A DNA stretch of 64,000 bases, taken from contig QVLQ01000008.1 of NCBI GenBank assembly GCA_003545705.1, forward strand, positions 744,001 to 808,000. Reading direction: 5' to 3'. A program made the translations under genes and the position numbers. The notes below the pieces were generated by a model. That model saw only the letters and a list, made by a program, of their open reading frames with translations, searched no databases and was not told where the DNA came from. The stretch's first letter is position 1. Every line of letters begins with the position of its first letter. Shown here one piece after another: positions 35,561 through 46,159 of this stretch. Source of the DNA: Acidomyces sp. 'richmondensis' (lineage: Eukaryota > Ascomycota > Dothideomycetes > Mycosphaerellales > Teratosphaeriaceae).

Positions 35561-35751
35561 TGTTGTGAGGTGACTTCCTCATATGCCACAACGCAGTTGC
35601 TGCTTGAACAACGTGGCTGCTGTTTGAGCAATGCGCCTACCAAAGATATGGAAGGGATTACGTGGTAGTGTGTATATATCAGACTTCCACTTGATACCTG
35701 ACAAGAATAAGCATGAGGTGTCCGACCAAACGTACAACTGCCCTCTCAACA
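35561..35751. mobile_element. 191-bp solo-LTR-like insertion
   Basis: Begins TGTTGTGAGG and ends CCTCTCAACA, so it has the TG...CA ends of an LTR and short imperfect inverted termini. It is flanked by GAGGC on both sides (35556-35560 and 35752-35756), a 5-bp target duplication. Removing element and one GAGGC restores the pogo transposase frame. Much richer in C/G and in CpA than the surrounding RIP-like DNA, so it probably arrived later. No coding capacity. It could instead be a small non-autonomous element. Confidence 0.75.
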
Positions 35752-36529
35752 GAGGCAAAGAAGTCTACCTTTATAATATAGAAGATATAATTCTTTATAA
35801 GGTCCTTGCTCTGCTTTAAGTATACCTATTTAAGAGGACTAATGCAACTAATATCTAGTAGTTGAAGAAGATGTAAAGAATAGGGTAGTATCTATAGTAG
35901 AACAATATCTTTATCTTTATAGAAGGCTCTAAACTCAGGTATAGTATAGCTTCTATAGTTATTAAGAATAAGCAGCCTTTTACTACTAACTGTCCAAGAT
36001 CTTATATACTTTTTGAAATGCCAACTCTACTAGATACTAATCTTATTAGGAGTCTATCTATTTGCACTAAGTGAAATGGTCTATATTAGAGGAATGCCTT
36101 AAGGAGACTATAACTAATTGAATTCCTTTCCTTAGAAGATAATAAAGGGTAGAATAGTAGAGCTATCTGCACAAACTCCTTAAATTAATATAACCTATAT
36201 AGTTTTAGTTAGCTTAACCTACTTTAGCTTTCCTTATCTGTTTATATATATTACAACTATAGAAGTATTGATTTATCCTATTTAGAAGTTACTCTTATTA
36301 AAATTGTGGGTATCTTCTAGAAGAATACTCTACTTATTAACTGTATTCTTTACTAACCTAAACTAGCTTTTATTAAATGCTAGATCTTTATACAGTTTTC
36401 TTTAATATTTATATATCCTTCTAAGTCGTATTTCTAGAGCTAATATCCTCTTAATAAAACTCTATAACTACTTGATATACTCCAACAACCATCATTGTGA
36501 GGCGGTTGTATATTTGGTCGGATACGTTT

Positions 36530-37820
36530 TATATATATATATAATCAAGAATTTGCTGCCACAATCGGATTAAACTTGACTACGTGGAAGTCCAAAGGAT
36601 GGAGACTGCCACCCTCCATCCCAAGGGCTGCCACAATGACCCCTATCTCCCAAACAAAGGGCCTAGAAGCCACACCACAAAGCCAATCAAGCAGATAGGG
36701 AATACAGCTATACAAAAGAACATACTCACCCTTACTGATGATATCCAGACAGCCCTAGCCACTCACTAAGCAAGCAAAGTTCCTGAAGTCCAGTCCCTCC
36801 TACCCCTCCTCCAAAGGGCCCACATCTGCCTGTCTTATCAGGCGCAGGATCAGACTATCTCCGAAGCGCTTGTAGACATTTAGAGCACACTTAAAAAACA
36901 ACAGACTACACCTCCCCCAAACACTTGGGCCCAAATAGCCGCCTAACACCAACCCAAAGCGGTCAGACCCCCTCCAACCCCTATTAAGAGCAACACCCTT
37001 AGTATAAGGATAGAAAGAGAAGAAGACAGAACCAAGATAAGGAGAAAGACTAACAAAGAAATCCTAGAAGGGCTTAACAACCCCCAGGTAATAGCAGTAA
37101 AAAAATTGGAGAGCGGGGACATCAGAATTTTCGCTGAATCAGGAGCTGCAAAGGCCAGATTGCTTGAAGACTAGAGGTAGATCCAGGAACAATACCCCTC
37201 ATCATGCCCTAGTATACCCCAATTCCAGGCAATAGTGCATAGAGTAAGGATAGTGGGTATAAACCCGGCCCAGACACAGGCTATCCAAAAGATCCAAGAA
37301 GAAAATGGAAGGCTACACCCTAATATAAAGATAATGAGGGCATCCTAGTTAAAGAGCCAAAAGGCAAGAGAGGGAAAACCCTATTCATCTCTTATCCTCT
37401 CGGTCCAAAGTGTATAACAGGTAAGAGAGGTAGTAAGGAAAGGACTGATCCACAATAGGACACTCCTAATAGCAGAGGAATTCCACCTACAACAAAGAGC
37501 AACCCAATGCCTAAACTGCGGCCTCTTTAGCTATATTGCTAAATACTGCAGAGCAAAGACTGTTTGTAGGAAATACTTAGGAGACTACAGGATAGATACC
37601 TACTAGAGCACAATCAGCAAGTGTAGCAATTGTAAAGGAAACTATCCATTATAGGTATCAATATACAAGATCAAACAGGCAGCTAAAATCAAAGCAAGAT
37701 CCTTCTAAGCCTTAATAACTAGGAAATGGGGAGAATACAACAATGCCTTAGCCAAATAACCAACAGGAAGAATAGGCTATAATCTCCAACCTACGAAAGA
37801 GAAGAAACTAGGCAAATGAC
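36530..37820 (+). pseudogene. LINE ORF1 (gag-like), with stops
   Basis: A single frame can be followed with scattered TAG stops. The middle part matches the Tad-type ORF1 fold (LSIRIEREEDRTKIRRKTNK). A CCHC zinc knuckle starts at 37508 (CLNCGLFSYIAKYCRAKTVC), and a second cysteine cluster (KCSNCKGNY) follows. It would bind the element's RNA if intact. The stops coincide with positions where Q or W are expected. Confidence 0.7.
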
Positions 37821-38029
37821 AACTAAGACACTACGACAATAGTACAGAGCAGTATAAGAAAACTATTAGGCAGACCTGTTAGGACTATAAGCATTAGGAA
37901 AGCAGGGACAAACCTAGGGCAGAACAAGCTTAGCTTCCCTTAATTCCAGAATCTATATAGCTTATAGAAAGGACAAGACAATGAGGCAGAAGAGGATAAA
38001 ACATCTTAGGAGATTGGACTATAGCAGCA

Positions 38030-41000
38030 AACCAACAATGGATAGTAGCCTAACAGAGATTATAATAATATAGTACAACACTAACTATAGTAGCTACAAA
38101 ATCCAAACCCCCTTCCTCTAACAAATAAGAGCAGAAGAGCACTACATTATAGCAATACAAGAACTATAGATAAACCCCAGAACTAGAAACACAGTTAATT
38201 ACCTAGGTTACTACACAATCTTGCCTAACTACTATTACCTAAGGATAGCAATGTATGTTACTAAGGAGATAGTCACTACAAGCTAGGAAGCTATATTCTA
38301 CTCTGGAGACCTAGCAACCCTTAAAATACAAATAGAAGGCCTAACAATTCATATCTACAACTGCTATAACCCCCACAGACTATATACAGACTAGGGGCTA
38401 GGAACTCTACTGCTTATCTAGAAAGCAATCCAGAACTCCAGAGAAGTGGAGCACATCCTCCTTGGAGATTTCAACCTCTACCACCCTAAATGGGGAGGAA
38501 ACCTAACCTAAACTCAATATAGGGCAGCTAATACCCTTATTGAGATAATTAAGGAAAAGAGACTCCACCTCCTTACTGAACCAGGTACAATTACATAGAA
38601 AAACTTAAGAAGCTATTAGACCCTAGACCTTACCTTTAGCTCAGAACTAATAAGAGAAAGCATCGTCCAATACAGGATAAGGGAGGATCTTGAGACTAGA
38701 TCAGACTACAAACTAATCTAAACTACGTTCTAAACGGTAAGGATAAAGAAAGGACCCTAGTAGGCAAGACCACAATAGAAGAGGGCAGATTGGAAGGCTA
38801 TAAGCACATCGCTCTAAGGAAGATTAGATACCCTCACGTCAGATCTACTAGAGACAAAAGAGGAGATAGACAGGGCTATACAACGGACCTAGGAAATTAT
38901 CTAACAAACTATTAAATAGATAGTCCTAAAAGCTAAACTATCTAGCTTTGCTAGGATAATATAGATAGAGGAAAGCTAAAGACTAGTTAAACAGACAAGG
39001 AGACTTAGGAGGATTTGGGGACAAGACAGAACAGAAGCAAGTCTCCAGGCATACCTAGCCTCATCTAAGGCTAAAGGCAAGCAGATCAGAAGGGATACCA
39101 ACCTTGCTTAAAGAAGGCTTATTACAGAAAACACAGGCAAAGAACAAAAGATATAGAAGTTGGCAAAGTAGGTAAGGGACAAAGCAGATTAGCAGACTAC
39201 CCTACTATAATTCCTAATAATAACTAATAGCTAGGGTAAAGAGGTAACTACATATAAAGGGAAAGTAGACCTACTAGCAAGATACTTCTTCCTAGAACTA
39301 AAGCTAGCAGACCTATTAGACCTTTAAGGGACAAGATATCCTAAGCCATTCCTAGTAAGCCCTAAGGTTACAGAAGAGGAGATCCTAGGAATCCTAAAAA
39401 GGCTCCTACTAAGCAAAGCCCTAGGACTAGATAGGATTCCAAACATATTCCTAAAAGCCTATAGGCATACTCTAGCTCTAACCCTAGCTAGGCTCTTTAC
39501 ATTATGCCTCTAAAGACAGCACTACCCAAACCCCTTTAAACACTCCATCACAGTAGTTCTTAGAAAACCACAGAAGCCAGACTATACAAAGGCTAGAGTA
39601 TACAGACCTATAGCCCTACTTAATACACTTGTAAAGGTTCTGGAAGCAGTAGTAGCTAAGAGGATATCAAAAGAAGCAGAACAGAGGAAGCTCCTACTAG
39701 ATTCCTAAATGGGGGCAAGACTAGGAAGATCCACCCTCTTAGCGATAGAGTTTGTTACAGAACAAGTCCACACTATCTAGGAGAACAATCCAAAAATGGT
39801 AGCTTCAATGTTGTGTCTAGACATCTTAGGGGCATTTGACAATATATCCTACCAAAGACTTATCCACAACTTAAAGATGAAGGGATTCCCCCTAGTAATT
39901 ACAGGATTTGTTAGTCCTTCCTCTAGGACAGGACTACATGCCTTAAGCTAGGAGATTATAAAGACTAGGTCAGACTACAACCTACTAGGATACCCTAAGG
40001 TTCTACCTTATCACCTATTCTCTTCCTTCTATTTTCCTCAACACTCCTACCAACACTAGAAGAAGGGCCTACGACAGCGCTAGGGTTTGTAGATAACACC
40101 AATATCCTAACGTTTAGAAAGACAACAGAAGAAAATTGCTAAAGGCTAGAAGTAGTACATACTAAGTGCCTTAGGTAGGCAGCCTAGTATAGGGCAGCCT
40201 TTGCCCTACAGAAGTACCAGCTTATCCACTTTATACGAAGCCGTAAAAGACACAACTTGCAAGCTACAGTAGACATCCAAGGTTTCTAGGCAGGACCAAT
40301 TCCATCCCTAAGGCTCCTAGAAGTCTAGATAGATACAAAGCTTCAATAGGGCCCTTACATAAAGAAAACAGCTGAGAAAGGTCAGAACCAGTTGCAGTCT
40401 CTCTAGAGGCTGTACAAATCCACCTAAGGAGCTACATTCTAGAAAGCTAGACACCTCTATACAGCGGTAGTAAGACTAGTAATAACATATAGATGCCTAG
40501 TGTAGACCCAATCAACAAAGGATATAGGATCCAGCTCTAGGCAAACAAAAGCCCTAGAGAAGATCCAGAACCAGGCCCTAAGGCATATCATAGGTGCCTA
40601 CAAAAGTGTACCAGAAGCGGTCCTCCAAAATGAAGCAGATATCCCCCCCCCTGGCACTATACACCTAAGAACTAGCGAGACAACATACTTAGAAGACCCA
40701 AGACCTCCTAGCTACCCAATATATTATAGAGAAATGCAATCAAATAGCCTAGCTATACAAGAAAGGGAGGAAAAAGATACCGAGAGCCCAAACAGGGATA
40801 ATAAGGAAAGAGAGATAGAACAAGCTAATAGAGATACAAAGAAACCAAGGACACTTAAATAGTAGGAGAAATAGGAAGAAACACTGGTAGCTACAGGAAC
40901 AATAGGATAAGAGGTAGGACTAAGAAAGACAGAGAAAACAACAAGCCTAAGTTGGACAGGAAATACCAGCAGCATGGACTACACTAAGAAGAGGAGGAGG

Positions 41001-41277
41001 ACTAAGGCTACACAAAGGCTGGACTAGGCCACAAAGCATAATGGCTACCCTAATCAGGACCGAACACATAGGCCTAGGAGCCTATCTGACCAAAAGGAGG
41101 GTCCTAGGAGCTAGACCTAAATGCACCTATAGATATAGAGCACAAACAGTGAAGCACATCCTAATCTTCTACCCTAAGAGACAGCACGCAAGGGAAAGAC
41201 TGTTCAGAGAGGCAGGAACATCAAACTGGAAGGACCTAGCAAACACTAAGAGGGGCCTTACAGCAGTAGTAAGATAG
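38030..41277 (+). pseudogene. LINE ORF2: endonuclease and reverse transcriptase, with stops and frame changes
   Basis: The endonuclease core is visible as LLGDFNLYHPKWGG (about 38458-38500). The reverse transcriptase begins near 39350 with ALGLDRIPN, then YRPIALLNT, GARLGRSTLL, DILGAFDNISYQRL (about 39815-39860) and the catalytic box, which reads FVDNTNIL (about 40087-40110) instead of FVDD. The last intact stretch (41041-41277) includes AQTVKHILIFYPKR, corresponding to the C-terminal Cys/His region. Stops are almost all TAG or TAA at Q/W sites. The D-to-N change in the catalytic box alone would kill the polymerase. Confidence 0.75.
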
Positions 41278-41960
41278 ATGATCTAAGAAGCAGTTCTGGA
41301 GCAATTCTCCCTAGCAAAGGATGAGGAACAGGAGAGAGAAGGGAGGGAGACAGATGGAAGGGACTAGGTGAGAGGCTAGGAGCTCCAGAGCTCCTTTTAA
41401 TGTCCAACAGGAAGACAGAAGCAAAAGTTGGACTGGCACCCAAGATAAACAAAAGATGAGAAGGGTTTTGTGCTTAGGCTTTTACCTTCTGATAACAAAA
41501 TTCAGTGATAGCTGCATATCCTAGACAGGAATAGATCAGCAATGCAAGACTTTATTATTATACTACTTGATCCTAACTCCTTACCTTCCTCTAGCTTTAC
41601 TGATTGTATCTGCTATGTCTCTTATAAGAGAGAGAAGGTAAAAGGCCTTATAAATCTAGCTTCAATATATCCTTAATAAGTACCTCTTCGTCAGTCTTAC
41701 TAAGTTTCTTGTCCGTTAGTGTAAAATACTCTCTTAAGGATCTTCTATAAATTCTTCTAAAGAGCGTAGATTTGGAGACATTATAGCCCTTTATAGCTGC
41801 TAATATACTGTCACATTAGCTAGAGTTGAATGCTGAAGTTGCTAGCATAATGCTGCCTTCATTTTGGCTGATTTGAACGCGATTTGATGGTGGCATAGTG
41901 TGTTGAAAGAGATGAGATGAAATTCGATAAAAATCCGTCTCACGCCCTGATCCCCCACGT

Positions 41961-42080
41961 TAGCTCTCTCTTCCTTAAATCAGTCAATCAATCAACGTTG
42001 ATTCCTATCATTCCAACGTCTTACTAGTGTTTAAGCTTCCACTGAACTGTTAAGTTTCACCAACTTTAACAAAAACGAAT
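41961..42080 (-). repeat. Upstream region of the duplicated locus (copy B, right part)
   Basis: Continues the homology to copy A on the far side of the pogo element: AATCAATCAATCA, TGATTCCTA, TTACTAGTGTTTAAGCTTCC. In copy A the same order is found at 12778-12890 without interruption. It appears to be the former promoter of the locus. Confidence 0.7.
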
Positions 42081-42643
42081 ATAAAACAGTTCATTCAAGG
42101 TAACAGACTGAAAAGGCAGGATAGCGCCTAAGATAATTTGACCATCAAAGACTCCGCTGTTAAAAGTTATTTATGATCATTTGCAGTTTAAATTGCCCCT
42201 TTAGTATTTAGAATAACTAATATCTGAACGAGTCTTTGCATGTAAAGAATTCATATTCCAAGAGTCACACCTAATCAAGTTCTTGTCTCTACGTAGAGAG
42301 ATGGTTGAGATCCTTAAAGAAGTGCGAGTTGATAGCACGTTGATTATTTCTGTCAACACAACCTTTAAATATCTTGATAAAAACATTTGCAGACGAATGG
42401 TTGAAAAGAGTTGAGGCTATTTAAGACTGAAGGGCTGGAGGTGGGTGTGCAAGCGGGAGACAAGTTCACCTCGCTTTTCCGCCACAGAACCGAATTTCGC
42501 CGAGGTTCTCCAAGAGACACCTTCTCCTCTTCCTCTTCGCAGATCGCAGCAACAGACTCAATATCTGTTGGAAGCGTCGTTAAATATATTCCGGTCTTGT
42601 AAGATCTCATTAATCCTGCCAGCCACCATTTTGACCAGATAAA
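42081..42643 (+). promoter_or_regulatory. Upstream region of the enoyl-CoA isomerase gene
   Basis: 563 bp. Contains CCGAGG (42500-42505), the reverse complement of CCTCGG, the core site reported for the fatty-acid regulators FarA/FarB in Aspergillus, 139 bp before the ATG. The distal part is AT-rich. Confidence 0.5.
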
Positions 42644-43464
42644 ATGCCCGAATCTATCATCAACGAGCCAGATCTAGCCCTTGATCGCTACCCCCATAAT
42701 GTATTCGTTATCACCATGCGGAAAGCACCAGAGAACCGCATAAATAGTGCATACGCGCAAAAGCTCATCAACGCCTTCAATACTGTTCGGAAAACATTAG
42801 GCCCGGATAGCGAAGGTGCAGTCATTACGAAAGGCAATGACGCCAAATTTTGGTGTACTGTGAGTCCCTTCTGATGCATATACTCCCGTGATGATGTTGA
42901 AACAGGAAAGCAAGTTTCATTACTGAATTTTGAATATAGGGCCTGGAGTTAGATGAGTCCGACCAGAATCCATACGCAAATTCTGAAGGTTTCTTCCCGT
43001 TGCTAGCCACAATCGTGGACTTTCCTTTTCCTACAATCGCTCTCATAACAGGCCATACTTTCGGTGGGGCTGGGCCATTCGCCCTGAGCCATGACTACAG
43101 GGTAATGAACAGTAAAAGAGGATTCTTTTCCATGCCCCCCATCAATCTCGGCCTTCATTTTCCAGGGATTGGCGCCTTGCCGCGACTAAAGCTTCGCCCC
43201 CAGGTTGCTCGGAAAATGCTTCTTGAAGCTCACAAGTGGACAGGTGAGGAAGCCCTTAAGGACGGTATAGTAGACGTCATTGCAGAGCCAGAGAAAATGT
43301 TTGATGTAGCATTCGATCTTGCTAAGCGATGGGCTCCAAAGGCAAAGATGGGGGTGTATTCTGTCCTGCGGAACGAGCTATATGGGGAAGCGGGGAGAGC
43401 TTTTCGTGAGATTAGCTATGTACATGGCAGGAAAACAGATCGGCCAGCAAAAGCCAAGATTTAA
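42644..43464 (+). CDS. Enoyl-CoA hydratase/isomerase, peroxisomal
   Basis: Exons 42644-42859 and 42940-43464 (GTGAGT...ATATAG, phase 0) encode 246 aa. Crotonase-fold blocks: RKAPENRIN, WCT/GLELDES at the junction, the oxyanion-hole segment ALITGHTFGGAGPFALSHDYR and MPPINLGLHFPGIG. The C-terminus is AKI, which works as a PTS1 peroxisome signal in the Candida tropicalis trifunctional enzyme. The sequence style fits a monofunctional delta3-delta2-enoyl-CoA isomerase, which feeds unsaturated fatty acids into beta-oxidation, but a hydratase cannot be excluded. Its stop is only 36 bp from the stop of the convergent acyl-CoA oxidase, so the transcripts probably overlap. Confidence 0.9.
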
Positions 43465-43500
43465 ATGGAATATATTTGACAGGAACATCACACAATCTCT

Positions 43501-45570
43501 CTATAACTTTGCCAGGATCTTTTTCAACTCATCATTTCCCTGTCCCATTACAATCTCATCACTCATGTAGTACGGGTTAAACGTGATTTCATTCAGTGGA
43601 TTGAGTCGATGTGCACGATTGAACAAATCCTCATATACCCGTCCATCGCTGCGGCCGAGCGCGCTGTCGAGCAAGAAATCCGGAACTTTCCAAGAATCAA
43701 CCAGTTTTACGGCATGCGGCCTGATCTGCATCATCAGGCTCTGGATTACTGCAGGCAACTGATCCAAATCGCAATCATCGACGCTCTTGGCCTTCATAAA
43801 GTCCCGAGCTTCGGCATCCATGGTGTAGAAAGCAAAGAGCTTAAAGAGATTTTTCAGGTGTCCTTTGAGCGTTAGGGATAGGCTGGCACCTTGATCTTGA
43901 AGTGCGTTCCAAAAGTTCGTCACGAGAATAGACTGTGACTCTGCATGGCTGACCTTTCTTAATTGGATGAGCATGCTATTCCAGCTACGGTTTTTTACCT
44001 CTCGATCAATGTAAGCTTGATACGTGAGGTACCTGGACCGCCGATGAAACGCCCGTACGATATCTTCGTCATCTTTAAAAATTGAGAAAGGTGTAACACT
44101 CTGTCCGCGCTCTTTACTAAGCCAATCTCGACAAGACTGTTCCAATTCATCTTGTGCATTGCCTTTGTCGGCAACCGCAGCTTTCATGCGCTTAATAAGA
44201 TAGCTTGCAGTTTGCTGTGTGATCATCCAATTATCTCCCTCCACAGTGGGCTTGGATAAGTAGTCATTGTTGAGCTGAATGAACCCGCTGGCGCCTCCAA
44301 ATCCGTGGCCTCCCATCGCCCGCCGGCACGTCTCGATACTATTCGCCGCCAGTTCTGTGCATAAGCTCTTCAGACCAGAGGATTGAGCATGTAGAATTGC
44401 CAGCTTGCCGAAATCTCCTTTGCTGATTTCATCTCGAGTGCTTTGATACAAGTGCTGCATGGCTGCTCCGGTGTAATGCAAAGCGAATGCGGTCGCGACG
44501 AGTGGTAGAATACGAATTTGAACCGTTGGATAGTCCAGTACAGAGAGCTCAGGTGCTGTCTTATCCTTGCTATCTCGGTCTGGAAATTGTCTCCGCACGC
44601 AAGTATATCGCACGGCGATAGTAACAGCGCGAGCGATAATGAGCCGCGCATGCATAATGATGCTTGCTCTTACCGCCGTCAAACTACCGTAAACAACGGC
44701 AGAATTTGCAGGTCTTTTATATGTGCATGTGTGCGGATCGACGCGAGAGTAATTGGAGAGCATTGATGAGTGCGGTATCCGGAAGTGGTTGAACAGCATG
44801 TAGCCATTATCCATGGGAGCGTAGCCATACTTGGGTCCTATATCACCTACGGCAATACCTTCCAACGGTTGGTGCGTCTCCATGTCCCTTATTTGCACCA
44901 CAAAAGGATGAGGCCCAAAATTACTGTATTCATCCGACGTTTGAGACTTGGGGATCAAGAGCTGGGCCACAACAATCGCATGATTCGCTGTCCGGCCCAT
45001 AGTTCCATTCCACCATTTGCTGGCGGTCAACGTCGGACTATGCAAAACAAATTCCTTCGTTTGAGCATCCCATCTAGCTTCACATTCGATACCTCGAACA
45101 TTGCTGCCATGTCCGAGTTCAGTCTGGGCGTAGCAACCAATAACCTCCATCCTTTCGATCTTCGGCAGCCAGTATGCCCTCTGCTTCTCGTCCCCTTGTT
45201 CTCTAATCGTCGTTACAAACATGGCATAATGCACCATATACGGACTCACATCGTCGCAAAGATATTGCGACATGCTGATGTCTTCTGCATCCCACCGATA
45301 CTCATCGGCATACCGTCTAAGCTTCTTCGCCCGGGCGAGTCCAAGCTGGTAGCGTTCGGGCCGCGATAAATTGAGTTGCTTCGTTTTATTAAAAAGAGGA
45401 TCTTTTTCCAAAATTTTCAGCACCCGTTCCTGTCGACCAAGAAAGTCATTGCGAGAAAAGAGGTGTTGTGCAAGCTCTTCGACGGGGACGTCGGACTGGC
45501 TGCGCTCCTTCATGAGGATTTCCGGTCCATCAGGCGATGCTGGCTTGAGGTTGTCCGTGAAATCAGGCAT
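43501..45570 (-). CDS. Acyl-CoA oxidase, peroxisomal
   Basis: An intron-free 689-aa frame. N-terminal oxidase domain (FSRNDFLGRQERVLKILEKD), the FAD/acyl-binding block CYAQTELGHGSNVRGIE, then ASKWWNGTMGRTANHA, and the second block ETCRRAMGGHGFGGASGF. It ends ILAKL, a canonical PTS1. The enzyme performs the first step of peroxisomal beta-oxidation, making trans-2-enoyl-CoA and hydrogen peroxide. It lies divergent to the acyl-CoA ligase and convergent to the enoyl-CoA isomerase, so three steps of one pathway are adjacent. Length and motif order are normal for the fungal family. Confidence 0.97.
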   Translation of the reverse strand: MPDFTDNLKPASPDGPEILMKERSQSDVPVEELAQHLFSRNDFLGRQERVLKILEKDPLFNKTKQLNLSRPERYQLGLARAKKLRRYADEYRWDAEDISMSQYLCDDVSPYMVHYAMFVTTIREQGDEKQRAYWLPKIERMEVIGCYAQTELGHGSNVRGIECEARWDAQTKEFVLHSPTLTASKWWNGTMGRTANHAIVVAQLLIPKSQTSDEYSNFGPHPFVVQIRDMETHQPLEGIAVGDIGPKYGYAPMDNGYMLFNHFRIPHSSMLSNYSRVDPHTCTYKRPANSAVVYGSLTAVRASIIMHARLIIARAVTIAVRYTCVRRQFPDRDSKDKTAPELSVLDYPTVQIRILPLVATAFALHYTGAAMQHLYQSTRDEISKGDFGKLAILHAQSSGLKSLCTELAANSIETCRRAMGGHGFGGASGFIQLNNDYLSKPTVEGDNWMITQQTASYLIKRMKAAVADKGNAQDELEQSCRDWLSKERGQSVTPFSIFKDDEDIVRAFHRRSRYLTYQAYIDREVKNRSWNSMLIQLRKVSHAESQSILVTNFWNALQDQGASLSLTLKGHLKNLFKLFAFYTMDAEARDFMKAKSVDDCDLDQLPAVIQSLMMQIRPHAVKLVDSWKVPDFLLDSALGRSDGRVYEDLFNRAHRLNPLNEITFNPYYMSDEIVMGQGNDELKKILAKL

Positions 45571-46159
45571 TGTGAGATTTTTAACGCCTTTAATACTTCC
45601 AAGATTGTCCAGATCTGTCAGTATTGTGCAGAGTGACGGTTTGGCAGTCGGTCGTGTTTTGTTCAGCTTTCGAACGAGTGATGCCCCACGCTCCTATTCA
45701 TGTTCGTTCTGCTTGCGGTGCCAACGAAAATCTCGATACAATTTCAGGATATATCGAAATACCATGCCTAGGCCCCGGCCTTGAAGTTGTCAGTGCAACA
45801 AATGCACATCCTCGGCCATTCCTCCAGCGACTTCGGCTGGCACAACCGATTGACCCCACCTCTCCGCCACGAAATTCATCCCCACGGGCAAAGTACTGTA
45901 TGTCAGTTTCTGGATATAACACGGATATCAGACGAGGGGTGAAATCGGCTTTAGATACAAGCGGAAACATCCTCTAATAAGTCTTCGTCGCTTTGGTAAT
46001 AGCAGCTTCAAAAACGTGAACCGCCGCGGACAGTCATTAAATCAGATCATCTCTAATAAAGAGAAGACAAGAGGGGCCACAGTCATCACATAAATGTCAA
46101 TCACAACACGCTCCCTGAGTCAACATTAACGACTCACTCTCCCAATAAATTCCCTCATC
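45571..46159. promoter_or_regulatory. Divergent promoter, acyl-CoA oxidase / acyl-CoA ligase
   Basis: 589 bp between the two ATG codons. Carries one CCTCGG (45810-45815), the FarA/FarB-type core element, near the middle. Shared control of both genes by fatty acids is inferred. Confidence 0.6.
45810..45815 (+). promoter_or_regulatory. CCTCGG element (FarA/FarB-type)
   Basis: Six-base core known from promoters of fatty-acid-induced genes in Aspergillus. Present between two PTS1-bearing genes. A 6-mer alone may occur by chance. Confidence 0.4.

Larger units (their letters stand above)
36477..41561 (+). mobile_element. Tad-like LINE (non-LTR retrotransposon), full-length but mutated
   Basis: 5085 bp flanked by the 10-bp duplication ACTACTTGAT (36467-36476 and 41562-41571); the 3' end carries a TTATTATTAT tail. 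Order on the plus strand: ORF1 with a gag-like region and CCHC knuckle, then an ORF2 with apurinic endonuclease, reverse transcriptase and a C-terminal zinc-knuckle-like segment. No RNase H domain recognised. Both ORFs contain many TAG and TAA codons. Insertion lies inside the pogo transposase gene and in the opposite sense to it. Confidence 0.88.
34980..41896 (-). pseudogene. Dead pogo/Fot1 transposase (DDE1, HTH/CENP-B type)
   Basis: Start ATG at 41896 (MPPSNRVQISQNEGSIMLA), the helix-turn-helix part, then a break by the LINE; the frame resumes at about 36466 (SFIKRILALEIRLRR), through LEDTHNFNKSNF (family EDIYNFDETGF), the second acid region LLILNNYRSY and ILPYSLHLLQLLDIS, then a break by the 191-bp element; it ends with a basic region and a zinc knuckle (CSRCS...GYIIRTY). 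Across all three pieces one frame is kept, interrupted only by TAG, TAA or TGA where the family has Q, R or W. The first catalytic Asp is Asn and the second (family LLxLDGHGSH) is also Asn. Both are G-to-A or C-to-T changes, as RIP makes. The gene cannot yield an active enzyme. Confidence 0.8.
34874..41960 (-). mobile_element. pogo/Fot1-type DNA transposon, disrupted by two insertions
   Basis: The ends are 26-bp inverted repeats (34874-34899, ACGCGGGGAATCAGGG..., and 41935-41960); 23 of 26 positions match and all three differences are C/T transitions. TA on both sides (34872-34873 and 41961-41962) is the target duplication typical of Tc1/mariner/pogo elements. Without its two inserts the element is about 1.8 kb, the usual Fot1 size. 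Copy A at 12.8 kb lacks the insertion at the same spot. The transposase runs on the minus strand (separate entry). Confidence 0.85.

Noticed and set aside
40724..40975. A hydrophobic 83-codon minus-strand frame
   Set aside because: Antisense to the LINE ORF2; an effect of its purine-rich codons.
41400..41460. Pogo transposase coding sequence continuing to about 41400
   Set aside because: The apparent match was weak; the 10-bp duplication at 41562-41571 places the LINE boundary there instead.
34871..41963. PIF/Harbinger element with a TTA target duplication
   Set aside because: TTA does flank both ends, but the internal transposase is of the pogo/Fot1 DDE1 type, which duplicates TA; the extra T is shared by chance or belongs to the end.
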